From Prorocentrum cordatum (Eukaryota; Sar; Dinophyceae; Prorocentrales; Prorocentraceae), in assembly GCA_963575745.1 (NCBI GenBank), contig CAUYUJ010017793.1:616001-680000 (forward strand): DNA of 64,000 nt, in the 5' to 3' direction. Of the stretch, positions 52,763-63,910 are shown piece after piece. Position 1 is the stretch's first letter. Each line of letters starts with the position of its first letter. The notes under the pieces are model-generated. The model did not search any database. It was not told the origin of the DNA and saw nothing but the letters and a program-made list of their open reading frames with translations. The translations under genes were made by a program, and so were the position numbers.

Positions 52763-53390
52763 TTAGGCACCACCTCTATTCCTGCTATCCCTGCTGGCGC
52801 GCGACTCGAGCGCGTCAATTGCCGCGGGGATGTTTGGGGCGGGGAGCCCGGCTAAACTAGGGTCGGGGAAGGCGCATGGCACGTCGTAGGTGGGCGCGGC
52901 GTGCCACACAATCCAGGTGGACACGGCGGCGTGCCCCGCCTGTCTGAGGCCATCGGCCCAAAAGACACCCAGGGCGGGGAGCGCGTCCGCAGCCTTGTTA
53001 AGCCGTCTTCTGACGGCCTGCCAAGTGAGACGCCATCCCTCGGCGGCCAAGGGACGGAGGCCTTGATCTATCTGTGCACAGAGGTGCAGTCTCCGGCATC
53101 GACCCGCGCCGGCCCCGTACCAGACGGCGGCGAGGTTGTCGCCCGTCGCCCACGATTCTGGCGGCGCACGCGCCAGCGGTGGACGCATCTAAGGCGTCCA
53201 GTAGGCCGAGGCGGGCCGGGCAGCCGGTGGTCTCACCGACTTGAGCGCTGTCCGAGCTGGGGATGGCGACCACGCAAGAGGCGATCCTTGTGGGTGGCCC
53301 GCCGGAAGCCGGGTGGTGCCACAGTGTGGCACCAGCTCCTGCCACCTTCGCCCTGCCCGCAATGGAGCGGGCCCCGCCGTCGAAGGTGAC
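52763..53390 (-). pseudogene. RNase H of the LINE-like element
   Basis: The minus strand reads TFDGGARS at 53364-53387 (first catalytic Asp at 53379-53381), then AGAGATLWHHPASGGPPTRI and VVAIPSSDSAQVGETTG with the catalytic Glu in Q-V-G-E. After a frameshift, ATGDNLAAVWYG (third Asp) and LTWQAVRRRLNKAADAL (last Asp) follow in frame 52763-53188. Order and spacing fit the LINE RNase H. The enzyme removes RNA after first-strand synthesis. A single frameshift near 53160 breaks it. Confidence 0.76.
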
Positions 53391-53781
53391 CTCGTACGGC
53401 CACTGGGCGCGGTCCTGATCCGGAATGGGCGAGTCGCTGACGGTGACTTCCTATCCGTGCGTCAGGGGCTGGGTGGCTACGAGGATAAGGCAGTGCCTCG
53501 CGCAAGTCCTACAGAAGGTGCCTGTCCAGTGGGCAGTAGGGCTGTCCCCGGTGACGCGTGGGCACTGGAGCCATCCAGGCCCGGCCAGCAGCCACCCTGC
53601 GGTCGCGCGGGTGGACCGGAGGTGCAGGAGGTGCTGGCCGGGCAGGACTGTGCCCGTGACGGCTGCCAATCTCCTACAGTCGCCGCCTGCCCGGTCGGCT
53701 AGCCGCGCGCGGTGTAGGGTCGCGGAGCCATGTAGGGAGCAGGGTGGTAGGCCGTGTGGCATACATCCAGGGCAAGCGTTG

Positions 53782-55393
53782 TCAGGGCGCGTCCAGACGC
53801 TGTCTACGTCGGCGCCTGGCACGGAGATGTCCACGTCGTCGTCCAGGGGAGCGTCGCGCGAGCGGTCGACCATCATGCCGGAGCGGATGAGCTGCGCAGC
53901 AGTGTCTGCATCCAAAAGGGGGTCTGCCAAGTGCAACGGAGACCTGGTGCAGGAAGACAGCGAGTGTCCGCGCATGGTCGCCAGGGGAGAGGATGACGTC
54001 GGGGAGGAGGGAGCGCTTTCGGGGCACACCAGGAGCCACGCCAGCGCCACAGCCAGGCACCAAGTCCAGAGATGCTCGCTGCCGGCCCCCCCCCCCGCCG
54101 CACAGGGGGCAGCCGCCGCATGAGCTAGGATCGGGAGCGGGCCTCGCACCACGAGGGCCACAGGCGCTGCGGGCGTTAGCTGCCAGGACGTGGAGGCGAT
54201 CCGGTAAGGCGTGCTGCGGCAGCAGGGGCCACTTGGCCTGGGAGCCTGCCCAGTGGCCCAGGCAGCGATTACACCAGGCAACACCTCCGTAGTGAGACGA
54301 GGCGGTGTGCCAGACGCTGCCAGCTTCGCATTGACATGCGTTGCACTGGTGGGGGAACTGGTCCTGGGCGCTTTGCCATCTCGCGTGCCCTGAGAGACCG
54401 TTGGCGAGGAACTTGGGAATGTGGTAGGCGGCGGTGAAGTCTGCGGCCCGCGCGAGGATATCCCATTCCCTTTCGTGCCCGGGCGCCCATCTGCGTCGGC
54501 GGCTGACCCCAGCGAACCAGTCGCTGGCCGTGGTACCGCACTGCTGCGCCCAGGCGGCTGCGTAGAGTGCGCGCCCTAGGAGGCGGCCCCTCGGTAGGTC
54601 TGGACGGGTAGCGTGCGTGGAGATAATGCTGGCGGCCTTGGGCAGCGTGAGAGTCTTGGCGCCCCTCCTGGGTCGGGCTGGCGGCGCGGCGTTGCCGCTT
54701 GCCCACCTGACTAGCTTGTTCCACCTGGTCAGGGAGCGTCGCTTGGCAGGTGCAGGCCCCCTCGCGTCTTCCCGCGCGCGCGCGCCAATGCCGAGATGCT
54801 GCGAGCCAGGGCTACAGGGCACTTGGAGCAGCCCGCAATCTGATACAGGAAGCCCAGGCCCGTGACGATGTGGTCAGGTGCCCAGTGAGTACCTGCGAGC
54901 CCGGCTGCAAGGCGAAACTGGGCCTTCATGGACCCCTCGAGGGCTGGGGATGGGGGAACGTAGTGGGCGGGCGAGGTAGGGGATCAGGGAGGCTATATAC
55001 GCGCTCCATGCCGCCGCACGCCGGCCAGGTGAGGCGCGCGCGCCGATGAGCGCGAGGGTCCTGGTCCGCATCTGCCCCATGGCCTTTCCCAAGGTGCCGG
55101 TGATCATGGCGTCCACTTGCGCTGGCGTCATGGTTCCTCGTCGACGCGTCGGCGACCGCGCGCGAGACGACCGTGGCCCCCAGGTACGGCCACTGTGACC
55201 TGACACAGGACGACCCTAACGGGGAGTGCATCATGATGCGCTTCCACCAGGCGTGGCTGGCGGCTGGAACGAGGGCAGTCTTGAACGTGCACGTGCATCC
55301 TTGCTGCCAGATCCAAGCGCCCTGAGTGCCATCAGGGCCGAGCTCGAAGGTGAGTCGCCGCTTCGCCAGTTCAGGAGTTAGGCCTATCACCAT
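53782..55393 (-). pseudogene. Region between RT and RNase H, with a C-x2-C..H..C segment
   Basis: Frames 54926-55393 (155 codons) and 53782-54822 (346 codons). In the second, CQCEAGSVWHTASSH and NRCLGHW, then CGGCPLCGGGGG are followed, one frame over, by SEHLWTWC near 54060-54090, giving C-P-L-C .. H-L-x-x-W-C, a zinc-binding pattern seen after the RT in some LINEs. The rest is RT thumb and linker without clear motifs. Broken by frameshifts. Confidence 0.45.
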
Positions 55394-55399
55394 TGGCGC

Positions 55400-56559
55400 T
55401 CAGCTTGAGTGTTGTTTGATGTGCAAGGGGAGGGATGCGCACGCTCGGCGGAAATTGGTCGGCGCTGCTGGTAGCACGAGTCCTCGACAGGCGTGGACGT
55501 CGACGCAGAGCCCAGCCATGCGCGAGGCCCACGGGAGCAGAATGGCGGTGCGTAGGGCCTGTTCAGCCGTGGTTAGGAGGGCGGCCAGGTCACCCACGCA
55601 TGGCGGGCGCCTGTCGCCCGCGGCGGCCGCGGTCGCCTCTAAGATCGGGCCGTGCGCCATGCACCATAGCAGGGCAGAGGCGGTGCCTCCCATGCCTATG
55701 GAGCGGAGTAGGCGTCTCCTGGGTCCAGCGTAGGCGCCTTTGCACGTCTGAACGTCTCTGCACTCGACGAGGGCCATGAGGGCGTGTCTAAGCCAGGCTG
55801 GTCATCGCCAGCGCCCTAACAGCTCCTCTAACCATTGGAGGGGTAGTCTCTCGAACGCTTTGCCTTGGTCGGCAAATAGGGACGCCGTCGCCGTGGACGG
55901 GGGGGCCCGGCCACCGCTTCCCTGATGCAGGCGTCGACCAGCGGGCCGTAGGCCACACGGAAATGGTGCCAGGCGGCGCCTGGGGGAGGGTTGAGGCTGG
56001 GTGTCTTGCCAAGGTGGTCAGTGGCCGCTGTGATGTTGGGCCCACACTGCCCCCCCCACCTTGGCGGCCTGGTCCCGGGCGAGTTGCGGCTCGACCAGGG
56101 GACGAGCAGGTCTGCCAGGGACGCGCCGAATAGGCGCCGCATGCAAGTGGGAAGCTGAAGAGGGCGCAGGTCGTTGGGGCGCTCGGCGTCTGGGATCTTG
56201 AGCATTCACACTAGCAGGTCCCAGGAGGGGCCGAGGACCTGCTCTAGGCGCCTTGGGTCTCTGTGGGCGGTGTGCCAGGCCTGGGCCAAGAGGCAGGCGA
56301 CGAACCTGGCGCCCGGGTGGTAGGCCTCGCACAGTGCTCCGTCGATGCCAGGTGCGCTCCCTGCGGGATTCAGGACAAGGGCGGCCAGTCGCCCCCATTG
56401 CGGCGCTGGGAGGTCGGGGAGCTGGGTGGCGCGGCCGCCCACGAAACAAGAATCCAGGAAGCGCGCATAAGCTGGCGGCAGTAGCGGCACCGACTGCCAG
56501 ATATCTGCTCTGCTGTTCCATAAACCTTTGCCATGCCAGGGGCAGCGTCGTGCCAACAC
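55400..56559 (-). pseudogene. Non-LTR reverse transcriptase
   Basis: Frame 56206-56559 ends NPAGSAPGIDGALCEAYHPG..DLLV; A-P-G-x-D-G is the RT-0/1 box of LINEs. A TGA at 56208-56206, probably from TGG, then interrupts the same frame, which resumes KIPDAERPNDLRPLQLPTCM (55828-56205). Frame 55400-55777 carries RRLLRSIGMGGTASALLWC and CVGDLAALL, where Y-x-D-D has become C-V-G-D. It would copy element RNA at the nicked target. The stop and the catalytic change show decay. Between 55778 and 55830 the frame shifts again. Confidence 0.76.
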
Positions 56560-57199
56560 TCGTCAGGACCCCGCACCCCTCGTAAGGAATGTGACTTATT
56601 GAAGATCTCTCGGCCTATTCGATAGCGCGGTGCTACTTAGCTGGGCCCTCTCGACGCCCGCACCGCGTTGCCGTGGGGTGAGCTGGACCGCCCGCCGTTG
56701 GGCCTGATCCGCACGCCATCTGGCTTCTCAGACGGCCGCCTCATCAGGGGTCAGATCGCCGCCGCTCCATCCTGCACTCGTCAGCCATGCAGCCAGGGGC
56801 CCCGTTGGTCTGAACGTCGCGGTACTAGTTGCGGCTCTTCGTAGCTGCACGCCCACCATGGGAACCTGACGGCGCCTGGCCCAGCTTTTCCACCAGGAAG
56901 TGATCACGGCAGTAAGGGCGTCGCGCCCGTGCTCGGCCAGAGCCTCAAGCAGGGGCGGGGCTCTGTCCGTGACTATTGGGACAGGATCGTCGCGGCTGTC
57001 GTCCTCGTGGTCAAGGTCGCGTCTGTCATCGGCTGGGTGCTCGCCCGGGAGGTCGCCCGGGGAGGCCGGCCGGGTCCAGTCGCTGGGTTGGACGAGGCCT
57101 GTCAAGTCTACCTGTGGCACCTGGAACATCATTTCCAGGATGTTGCAGCGCCGCCGTAGATCGTCGCGCGCCTCCCCGGGGAGCGCATTGCATGCCCAC

Positions 57200-58010
57200 G
57201 GCGCAAGGACGTCGCTTCTCCTGACCGCGGGAAGCGCGGACGGGTCGGCATATATCAGGGCGTGATCGGACAAGGATGTTTTCCATGCCTTGGAGATGCG
57301 ATAGGACCCCGCCACTGTAGCCGGGCAGGCGAAGGTGTCGATTTGAGACTCGCAGTTGGCGCCGATGCGGGCGGGGCCGTCGGCGGGCGCGGGGTGGGAG
57401 GCGTGCCCGTTCAGCATTGAAACCCACGCAGCGAAGTCTTCGATCTCGCCGTCTCGTGGGCCTTGCCACTCCATGTTGATGCCCCCCCAGCACGCGCGAA
57501 TGCCAGTCGGCTCAGCCACGGCGCCCGCTAGAGCGACCAGGACGTCTGAGCACCGGTCTGGCGGAAGGTAGACTGACACGACCCGGAGTGCATCATTCTG
57601 CTTGCGTATATTGACCGAACGGCGGAGTCGATAAGCTCGTACTCGCGGGAGAGAACGTTGGCGACCCCACCTGACCACCCACCGCCCGGCCCGAGGTAGG
57701 CCGGCGACGCGACAACGCGTCTTGCAGAGAACATGGTCGTCCACACGCCGACGTCGTGGTCGGACCAGTGCGTTTCCTGCAGGAGAGCTATGCGCTCGTG
57801 AGCGGACGCTTCGTTTCTGGTGGCCAGCTTGGCTTGGTCATGGTGCGCCAGGGTGCTACGTAAGTATCGAACGTTCCAGATCAGGAAGAAGGGCAGGAAA
57901 GAGTTGCGGGCGACTGCGAGAGCGCGGCGGAGGTCGTCAAGACAGTGTTGTCGACATAGATCGCCCCAGGTCGCCCGCCGTGGGATGGGGGCGTCGCTCA
58001 GGAGGGACCA
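57200..58010 (-). pseudogene. Endonuclease (EEP family) of the LINE-like element
   Basis: Frame 57528-58220 carries FFLIWNVRYL and ERIALLQETHW (~57765-57880), the first Asn and the Q-E-T Glu of the exonuclease-endonuclease-phosphatase fold. Frame 56728-57744 continues with LRVVSVYLPPD, WGGINMEW (usual G-D-F/M-N with Asp replaced by Gly), SQIDTFACP and SLSDHALI at ~57256-57275, the S-D-H catalytic end. The enzyme nicks target DNA to prime reverse transcription. One frameshift near 57690 and the G-D-x-N change make it inactive. Confidence 0.78.
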
Positions 58011-58173
58011 TAGGGTGCCCGGGCAGCGAATTGGAAGGAGATCGGCCTCCGCGATGGCTGCCCGGAGCGCGGCACTAGCGGCGCGCCACGTGCCGCTCCG
58101 CTTCCCTGGCATCGGGGAGTCGAGCCGCGGGGAGCCGAGCGCTGCGTGAACAGGGCGGGCTCTCCATTGGGAG

Positions 58174-58782
58174 TTAGGGGCTCCCCAGCATGCGGGTGAC
58201 GGGCCCGCGAAGGTCACCATCTCTGATCATTTGCGTCTCGATGTCGTCCCGGAACGGGCTTCGCACCAGGACAGCGAAGGGCTTGTTCCTGCGCGCCTCT
58301 GCGCGGAGACGGACGAAGATGTCCGCCAGCTGCTGCTGTCTGGGGCAGGGTCGTCTGGGCGCGTCGCCTGTGCGCAGCCATTCCTTCAGGAAAGTGACCT
58401 GCTGGCGCCGCAGGCACCGGGGGTCGAAGCGCGTGCCGACTGCGTCGCACAGCTGGCGCCCCTCCAGTCTCGGGGCGGACAGATATGAGCCCAAGCCGAT
58501 GGCACGGGCGCGCTCGCGCTCGCTTGGGGGGCGCAGTCTGCGCGCGCGTCCGCGATGCATGAGCCATCTGCCCCACACAGCCACAAGCGCTTCGTTGGAG
58601 TGTGATTCCCTTTCCTTGCCTGCGCAGACGATGTGGAAGCCTGCGCGCACCCCTCTCCATCCCCCTTCCCATGTTTCCAAGATGGTTCGGATACGTGCCT
58701 TGACCGTCTCCAGGCTGCCCAGGAACAAGCGCTGTTCGTGGTCCAGGTCGCGCAGCAGGTGCCGCACCCCGGTCTGGTACAT
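58174..58782 (-). pseudogene. Unknown charged frame between methyltransferase and endonuclease
   Basis: A 202-codon frame, rich in Arg and Glu and likely helical (RHLLRDLDHEQRLFLGSLET, ADIFVRLRAEARRNKPFAVL). It may be the C-terminal part of the methyltransferase product or a linker to the endonuclease. No known domain. Confidence 0.35.
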
Positions 58783-58839
58783 GCTGAGCAGGATCTCGCC
58801 ATGGTCCCCGCGTGCCGTGTCCAGGTGGGGACGATCCCG

Positions 58840-59768
58840 TCATGCCGGAAAGCCCACCGGGGCTCCCAGGGCGGGGCGATCCTCTGCGCCGTCTGCAGAT
58901 CGCCTGGCTGTGAGGGAGGGAGGGAAGGATGCCAGCCAGGTGCGCTGTCGTGGTCCTGGGGCCCAGTCTGCGACGTTCATGACCTCGGCTAGGCCTGTCG
59001 GAAGATTACCGAGCGCCCCCCGCATGCTGTCGCGGAGCAGTCGCTGCATTGGGTGGACGTTTTCGCAGATCGGACGCGCGTAGATGTCGCTGCGACGCCG
59101 GGTGGCGCAGCACAGGGCAGGGGGCACCGCAAAGAAGTGCCAGGACAGCCGGCCCGCCAGCCCGCCCCATCTTCCATGGGACCCGGCTCTGGAGAGAATG
59201 TTGCAGGGGCTGCCTGCCAGTATACTAGCAGGAGGCATCCGACAGGAAGCGAGTCGACGAAACGGTCCCAGCGGGAAAGGCCGTCGGGGCCTTTCGTGAA
59301 CAAATACCACACGTCGTGGCACGGCAAAGTGTGGGCGGGGCCTCCGTCCTGGGCACGCCCCCCGCCTGGGACGCGCCACAGGTCGGCGACGCGGGCTGCC
59401 AGGCCCCTGTCGATCTCAACGAAGGCCGAGCAATGGAAGGCGCCGGTTGCGTGCAAGTCCACGGCGAGCTGTCCTTGCGCCAGCCTCGCCGTACCTACGC
59501 CGTCGAAGAGAGATACGAGGGCGAACTTCGGCACGTTAGGTGCTACGGCGGTTGGCGGTAACGCTCGAGGCACCGGTGGGGCGGCGTGGTTAGCGCGTAC
59601 CCATCGAATGCTGCCAGAGACGTCGTCAGGGAACGCCATGGGCTGCACCCTAGCGATCGCACCAGCACGCGTCAGGTCGCCCACTACGCACGATAGGGTG
59701 CGATGGGTCCAGGTGCCGTCGCGAAGGTAAGCTTGCATGAGCGGGTCCTGTGGTAGCACCGGGGCCAC
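58840..59768 (-). pseudogene. Cytosine-C5-methyltransferase-like domain of the LINE-like region
   Basis: Frame 58989-59768 carries KFALVSLFDGVGTARLA at ~59475-59528: L-F-D-G-V-G is motif I of C5 methyltransferases, the SAM site. After a frameshift, frame 58840-59379 carries GSPCNILSRAG at ~59180-59214 (motif IV with catalytic Pro-Cys) and ARPICENVHP at ~59050-59079 (motif VI, E-N-V, intact). The order I-IV-VI and spacing fit the family. Motifs I, IV and VI are all well kept; only the frameshift disables it. It lies upstream of the endonuclease. This copy resembles DNMT3/bacterial-type motif spelling more than the copia one. Confidence 0.72.
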
Positions 59769-62275
59769 GCTGGTGCTGAGGTCGGTCGCGGGCGCTCCCA
59801 GGCGGCCAGCAAAACGTCACGTGCGTCTGGCGGAATCGCTGTTGATGTGTCCGGGTCAGCGCCGGTGGTGCCTTGGCGTCCTTGCCGCGCGCCCGCCGGC
59901 GGCACGCTAGCGCCGCCTCCTTGCCGTGGCCTCCTGGTCGCGGTGCTGCCAGCGCTGGGAGTCTGCGGGGCTGGCGCTGCAGCGGCCCGGGCGTGCTGCT
60001 GGGGAGCGGGCGGGTCCGTTGCGCTCTGGCCCGTTAGCGGCTGAGGCGCGGTCGCGCCTCTTGCTGGGGTCGTGGGCGGGGCCAGGCGGTGCCCCTCCAG
60101 CATCGCCGGTGCGCTTGCGCCCGGGGGTGGGCGTTGGCGGCCCCGGGGGTCAGCGGTGCGCGACCTCTGCCTCCCCCCATCGGGGTTGGCGGGGGCTGCG
60201 CGTCCAGGGCGACCCTGCGTGGGTGAGCTGCGCCTGTACGGGGGCCTCTGTGCGCGCAGTGCGGCCGGAGTGCCCGCGGCCGCCTGGATTGTGGTCCCGA
60301 CGCCTGCTGAGGCCGGGCCTGGGAGCGCCGTCGTGATGTTTGGGCGTTCCTCTCGTCCTCCCAGGGCCGACTGCTGGCCGCCGACAGGAGGCTCGGTGGG
60401 ATGGCGTGCCGTGCGCGACCTCTGAGCGTCGTCGTCAGTGGGGCTGTCGTGGGGCGCTCGTTGTAGATCTGGGTCGCCGCTCCCTCCTGGCACAGCCGAC
60501 ACCGAGGTGCTGGCCGCATGTGGCACGCAGGTCGCCTCTGCGCCGCCCTGATGTCTTGCGCCTGTCAGGGGGCCGTCGGGAGCGCATAGGAGCCCGACGA
60601 GGGAGAAGATGGCGGGGATATTCGCGTTGGCCTCGGCGGCGGCCGACCGGATGCGCGGGCCCCTTTCTTGCGCGGCGCCTCGGAGCAGGCTGAGGCAGAG
60701 CGCTGGGTGTAGGGAGTCCAACGGTTGAGATGGACCGTGGCAGCCGATCTGTCTGGCACGCTGCCGCAATCTGAGACGGGCGGAATCCAACGCCAGGGCA
60801 CCGTTGACTCCGGCCGCGGAGACAGGGCTGACGATCCCGAAGCGCGGCGGGGAACCCGGCAGGCAGGCGGCGTGTCATTGGGCCTGGAGAGTCGATCGCG
60901 GTTGAGCTGAGGCCATGGCTCGACCATAGGGTCCTAGCGCGCATGCGTAGGATGTCGGTGGACGTTGCCCATGCGAGCCAGGTAAGCAGGTCGAGCCATG
61001 GGCATATGTCCCCTCCGTTCTCGCTGCCGACGATGGCGGTGGCTGCGTGGTTGTCAGGGTTAAAGCGGAAGAGCGAAGTGAGGGCGTTCGTCGCGTTGCC
61101 CGCGAGCCTATCCCAGTCGGCTTCGAGCGAGGGGTGTATGCCGAGACCCGTCGGCCCAGGCGCGCCTCTACACATTGGGTCGGTGGGGTCGGCCCCCTCG
61201 CCAGGGCCGAGCGCCGCTCTGGGCGCTGGTAGCGGGGGCGGGACCTCGCTAGCACGGCAGGAAGTTGTTTGCGCGGCCTCTCGAGCGCTGGCTCTGTCAG
61301 GGGGCGGTCCGGCGGCCACTGCTCAGTTGCACCCTGGGCAAGTGTTGTGAGCGGGCAACGGCTCAGCGAAGGCGAACATCGCCCCTCCAATAAAACAGTT
61401 TGGGCAGTGGTGCGCAGGACCGGCGGCGGTCGCTCGGCGCCCAGGATGAAGCGCGAGGGGGCGGCTCTCGTCTGGCGGGGACGTTGGACCGCGGTCTGGG
61501 GCCGTTGCTTCCGTGCTCGTCTGCTGCGGCTGCGCGTCTGCACCGCGAGCGTTCTGTTGGCGCGCCCTAGTGTTCTGGGGTTTGCTGGGTGCTGCGGGGT
61601 TGTCACCTGTGTCGTGAGCGGCGCCGTTGACGACCGTGGCGGCGGCCACCGTGGCGTTGTGGCCGCCCGCTGCTTGCGCGGCGATTGAGCGGCGCTCCCG
61701 CGGGCGGACCGCGCGCCGAGCGCGCGCCTGCTGGCGGGGGGGCCCGCCGCAACCTCCGCGCCGGTGGCTGCGTCGGGATTGGGTATCTGTCCGCCGGTGT
61801 ACGCGACGGGGGCGGGGGCTGAGTTCGGGGCTGGTTGGTGGGCGGCTTGGGGGTGCGCGTCAACCTGCATGGGGTCGTCTTGCTCGTCCCCGTCCGCTTC
61901 CTCTCTCTGATCTCTGCCCCTCGTGCCTCGCCCTGGTCCCCCTCGCTGTCTGTCCGCCAAGTGTTGGTGGTAGACACGCTCCCATAGCGCTCTTAGGGCG
62001 TGCGCGGCGCCTTCTGCCATGCTGTGGGAAGTGAGCCCCTCGTCAGGGGACCGGGCGTCGCGCGCCCCTGGAATCGCCAGGTGTGGGCTGTGCCCGTCGA
62101 AGTCGGCGCCAGGTGGCTCCGTGGCCCACTGCGCGAAGGGGCCCATGCGGAGGGTCGCCTGAGCTCCGCCGTCAGCTGGTCGAAGTGGTCGCGATCCAGG
62201 TTGGCGGCTCCGATGTGCTGGAACAGCCAGCATACGATGCCCATGGCGTGCCTGAAATCGGTGATCGGCCTGCAC
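59684..62275 (-). pseudogene. Low-complexity Pro/Ala/Arg/Thr-rich linker region
   Basis: Two minus-strand frames (60875-62275, 466 codons; 59684-60790, 368 codons) are dominated by Pro, Ala, Arg, Gln and Thr. Such linkers are common between the N-terminal and enzymatic parts of retroelement polyproteins, but the plus strand is equally open because of high GC, so coding is only inferred from position. A more ordinary patch (ANIPAIFSLVGLL, ~60600) may be folded. Confidence 0.3.
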
Positions 62276-63149
62276 GCTAGGGAGCGGTCAACTTCTACCC
62301 TCATCCTTGCCTCGATCCAGGTGGCCAGGGCGCGTTGCCGGCGCACTGGCAGCACTTCGGCAAACGCCCCGAGCGCGAGCTGCGCCGCCCTCAGAGCATC
62401 TGGGCAGGCCTCGACCAGTCCGTCTTCAGGGGGTGGGTCGGCCTGCGCACGCTGGAGCAGCACCTCTTGCATGTGGGGGTACTGCACAGGCCTGGCAGGG
62501 CCTGGGCGCGGGGTGGGGCGGCGCGTCGCGCTCGTGCCGTCCGCGCGGGGGCGGGGGCGGCCAGGCCCAGGGCGGTCGAGGTGGGCGGGGCGGGGTGGTC
62601 ACATGTTCTTCGAGCGATCCAGACGTCGCCGACCACGGCCCCGGCGTGGATGTGCACGGGCGGTGCGTAGCCGTGCACGGCGGCGGCGGTCTCTGCCGCC
62701 GCCGGGAGACCGATGGTGCACCAGCCAGGCAGGGTGGGCATGTAGTTGGTCGTCTCTCCCGCAGCTCGGACCACCACGTGTCCGCCCGAGGAGACCGCCA
62801 TGATGATGTACTCGCCTGGGCCCAGGCGGGCGTCGACAGCGCGGGCCCCACCGCGCTGCCCTCGGTCGAACACTACCAGGGGGGGCACCGCGGGGGAAAT
62901 CGCCCGCATTGAGCCGATGGTCATCGACCCAGCCCGCGGTGAGCACAGAGGTCCGATCCTTGGGAGCGCATCCGCGGGGGCCGCGTCTAAGTCGGTGGCG
63001 GGGGCGGGCCGGGGTCTGATCAGGAGGCGGCATGCTCCACGCCCCACCGTTGCGCCCATCAGCGGGAGGTGCCGGCGGGTGGGCAGCCAGGGATCAGGGC
63101 ACAAGCGTCGCATCTCGGTGCCCCCGACCTGCACTCCGTGTAGGTCCAT
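61993..63149 (-). pseudogene. Unknown frames after the first LINE-region ORF
   Basis: Frames 62391-63149 (252 codons) and 61993-62487 (164 codons) overlap and look like one product with a frameshift. The first holds GEYIIMAVSSGGHVVVRAAG, folded-looking; the second holds VEVDRSLACRPITDFRHAMG and IVCWLFQHIGAANLDRDHFD, probably helical. No family recognised. A continuation of the 63.9-kb product is likely. Confidence 0.35.
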
Positions 63150-63910
63150 TCTTGCCGCGGCGGCAACTTGCGGGTGCTCGGCTGCCCGTCGGCGGCCGCA
63201 ACGCCTGGTCGAGCTGCCTCTCTCACGTAGTCGTCCAGGGCGCTCTCCGTTCCAGGGGCGCTCCTCATGGGCTCGCGGGCGCGCGCGGCAGGGAAGATGC
63301 GGATAAGCTGACCGCTTAGGGCGAGGATGCCGGCGGCGCCGAAGGCCGCCTCCATGGCCTGCTCTGCGCCCTCGCGTAGGACCACCTGCGCCATGTCGCG
63401 GCAGGCGTCGGCGCCAGGGTGCCAGGCGCGCACGCGCGCGACTGCCCAGACGGCGCTAGCGCCCAGGGTTTCTTGGACAGCGTGTCGTACCGCATCCAGG
63501 TCAATCTGGCCCACTGTGGCGGCGTTCCAGCGTAGGTGGGATCCTAGCTCCGGGTCGACCGTGCGCACCAGGGAGGGGCCTCCCGCCCAAGGGTCAGCCA
63601 TGGTGATCCGACGCGGTGCCACCGCACCTGGCTGCCCGTTGCTGGCCAGCGCCGCGGACACACGCGAGCGGATGTACCGCATGATGGGGGCCGCCGCGCT
63701 TCCAGGAGTGTCGATGAGCATGACCCCGGATGCCGCGACGCCCACCCTGTGCCCAAGGGAGGCCGCGGCCTGCGCAGCGATCGGGTAGGCGAGACAGAGG
63801 CTGCCACGTCGCAGGGGGATGTGGACGACGTCGGCAGTCTCGCGCTGCCGCCATACTGCAGTCGGGATGTCGGTGGGCGCGAGCTGCTGGGCAGCCGCCT
63901 GCATGTGCAC
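63059..63910 (-). pseudogene. Unknown frame at the 5' side of the LINE-like region
   Basis: A 283-codon frame with ordinary amino-acid composition and hydrophobic strands alternating with charged loops (AAASLGHRVGVAASGVMLID, AVRHAVQETLGASAVWAVAR), so it looks like a folded protein. The C terminus holds a C-D-A-C pair near residue 271. I do not recognise it. It could be the ORF1 or N-terminal part of the LINE-like element. The start may lie beyond 63910. Confidence 0.4.
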
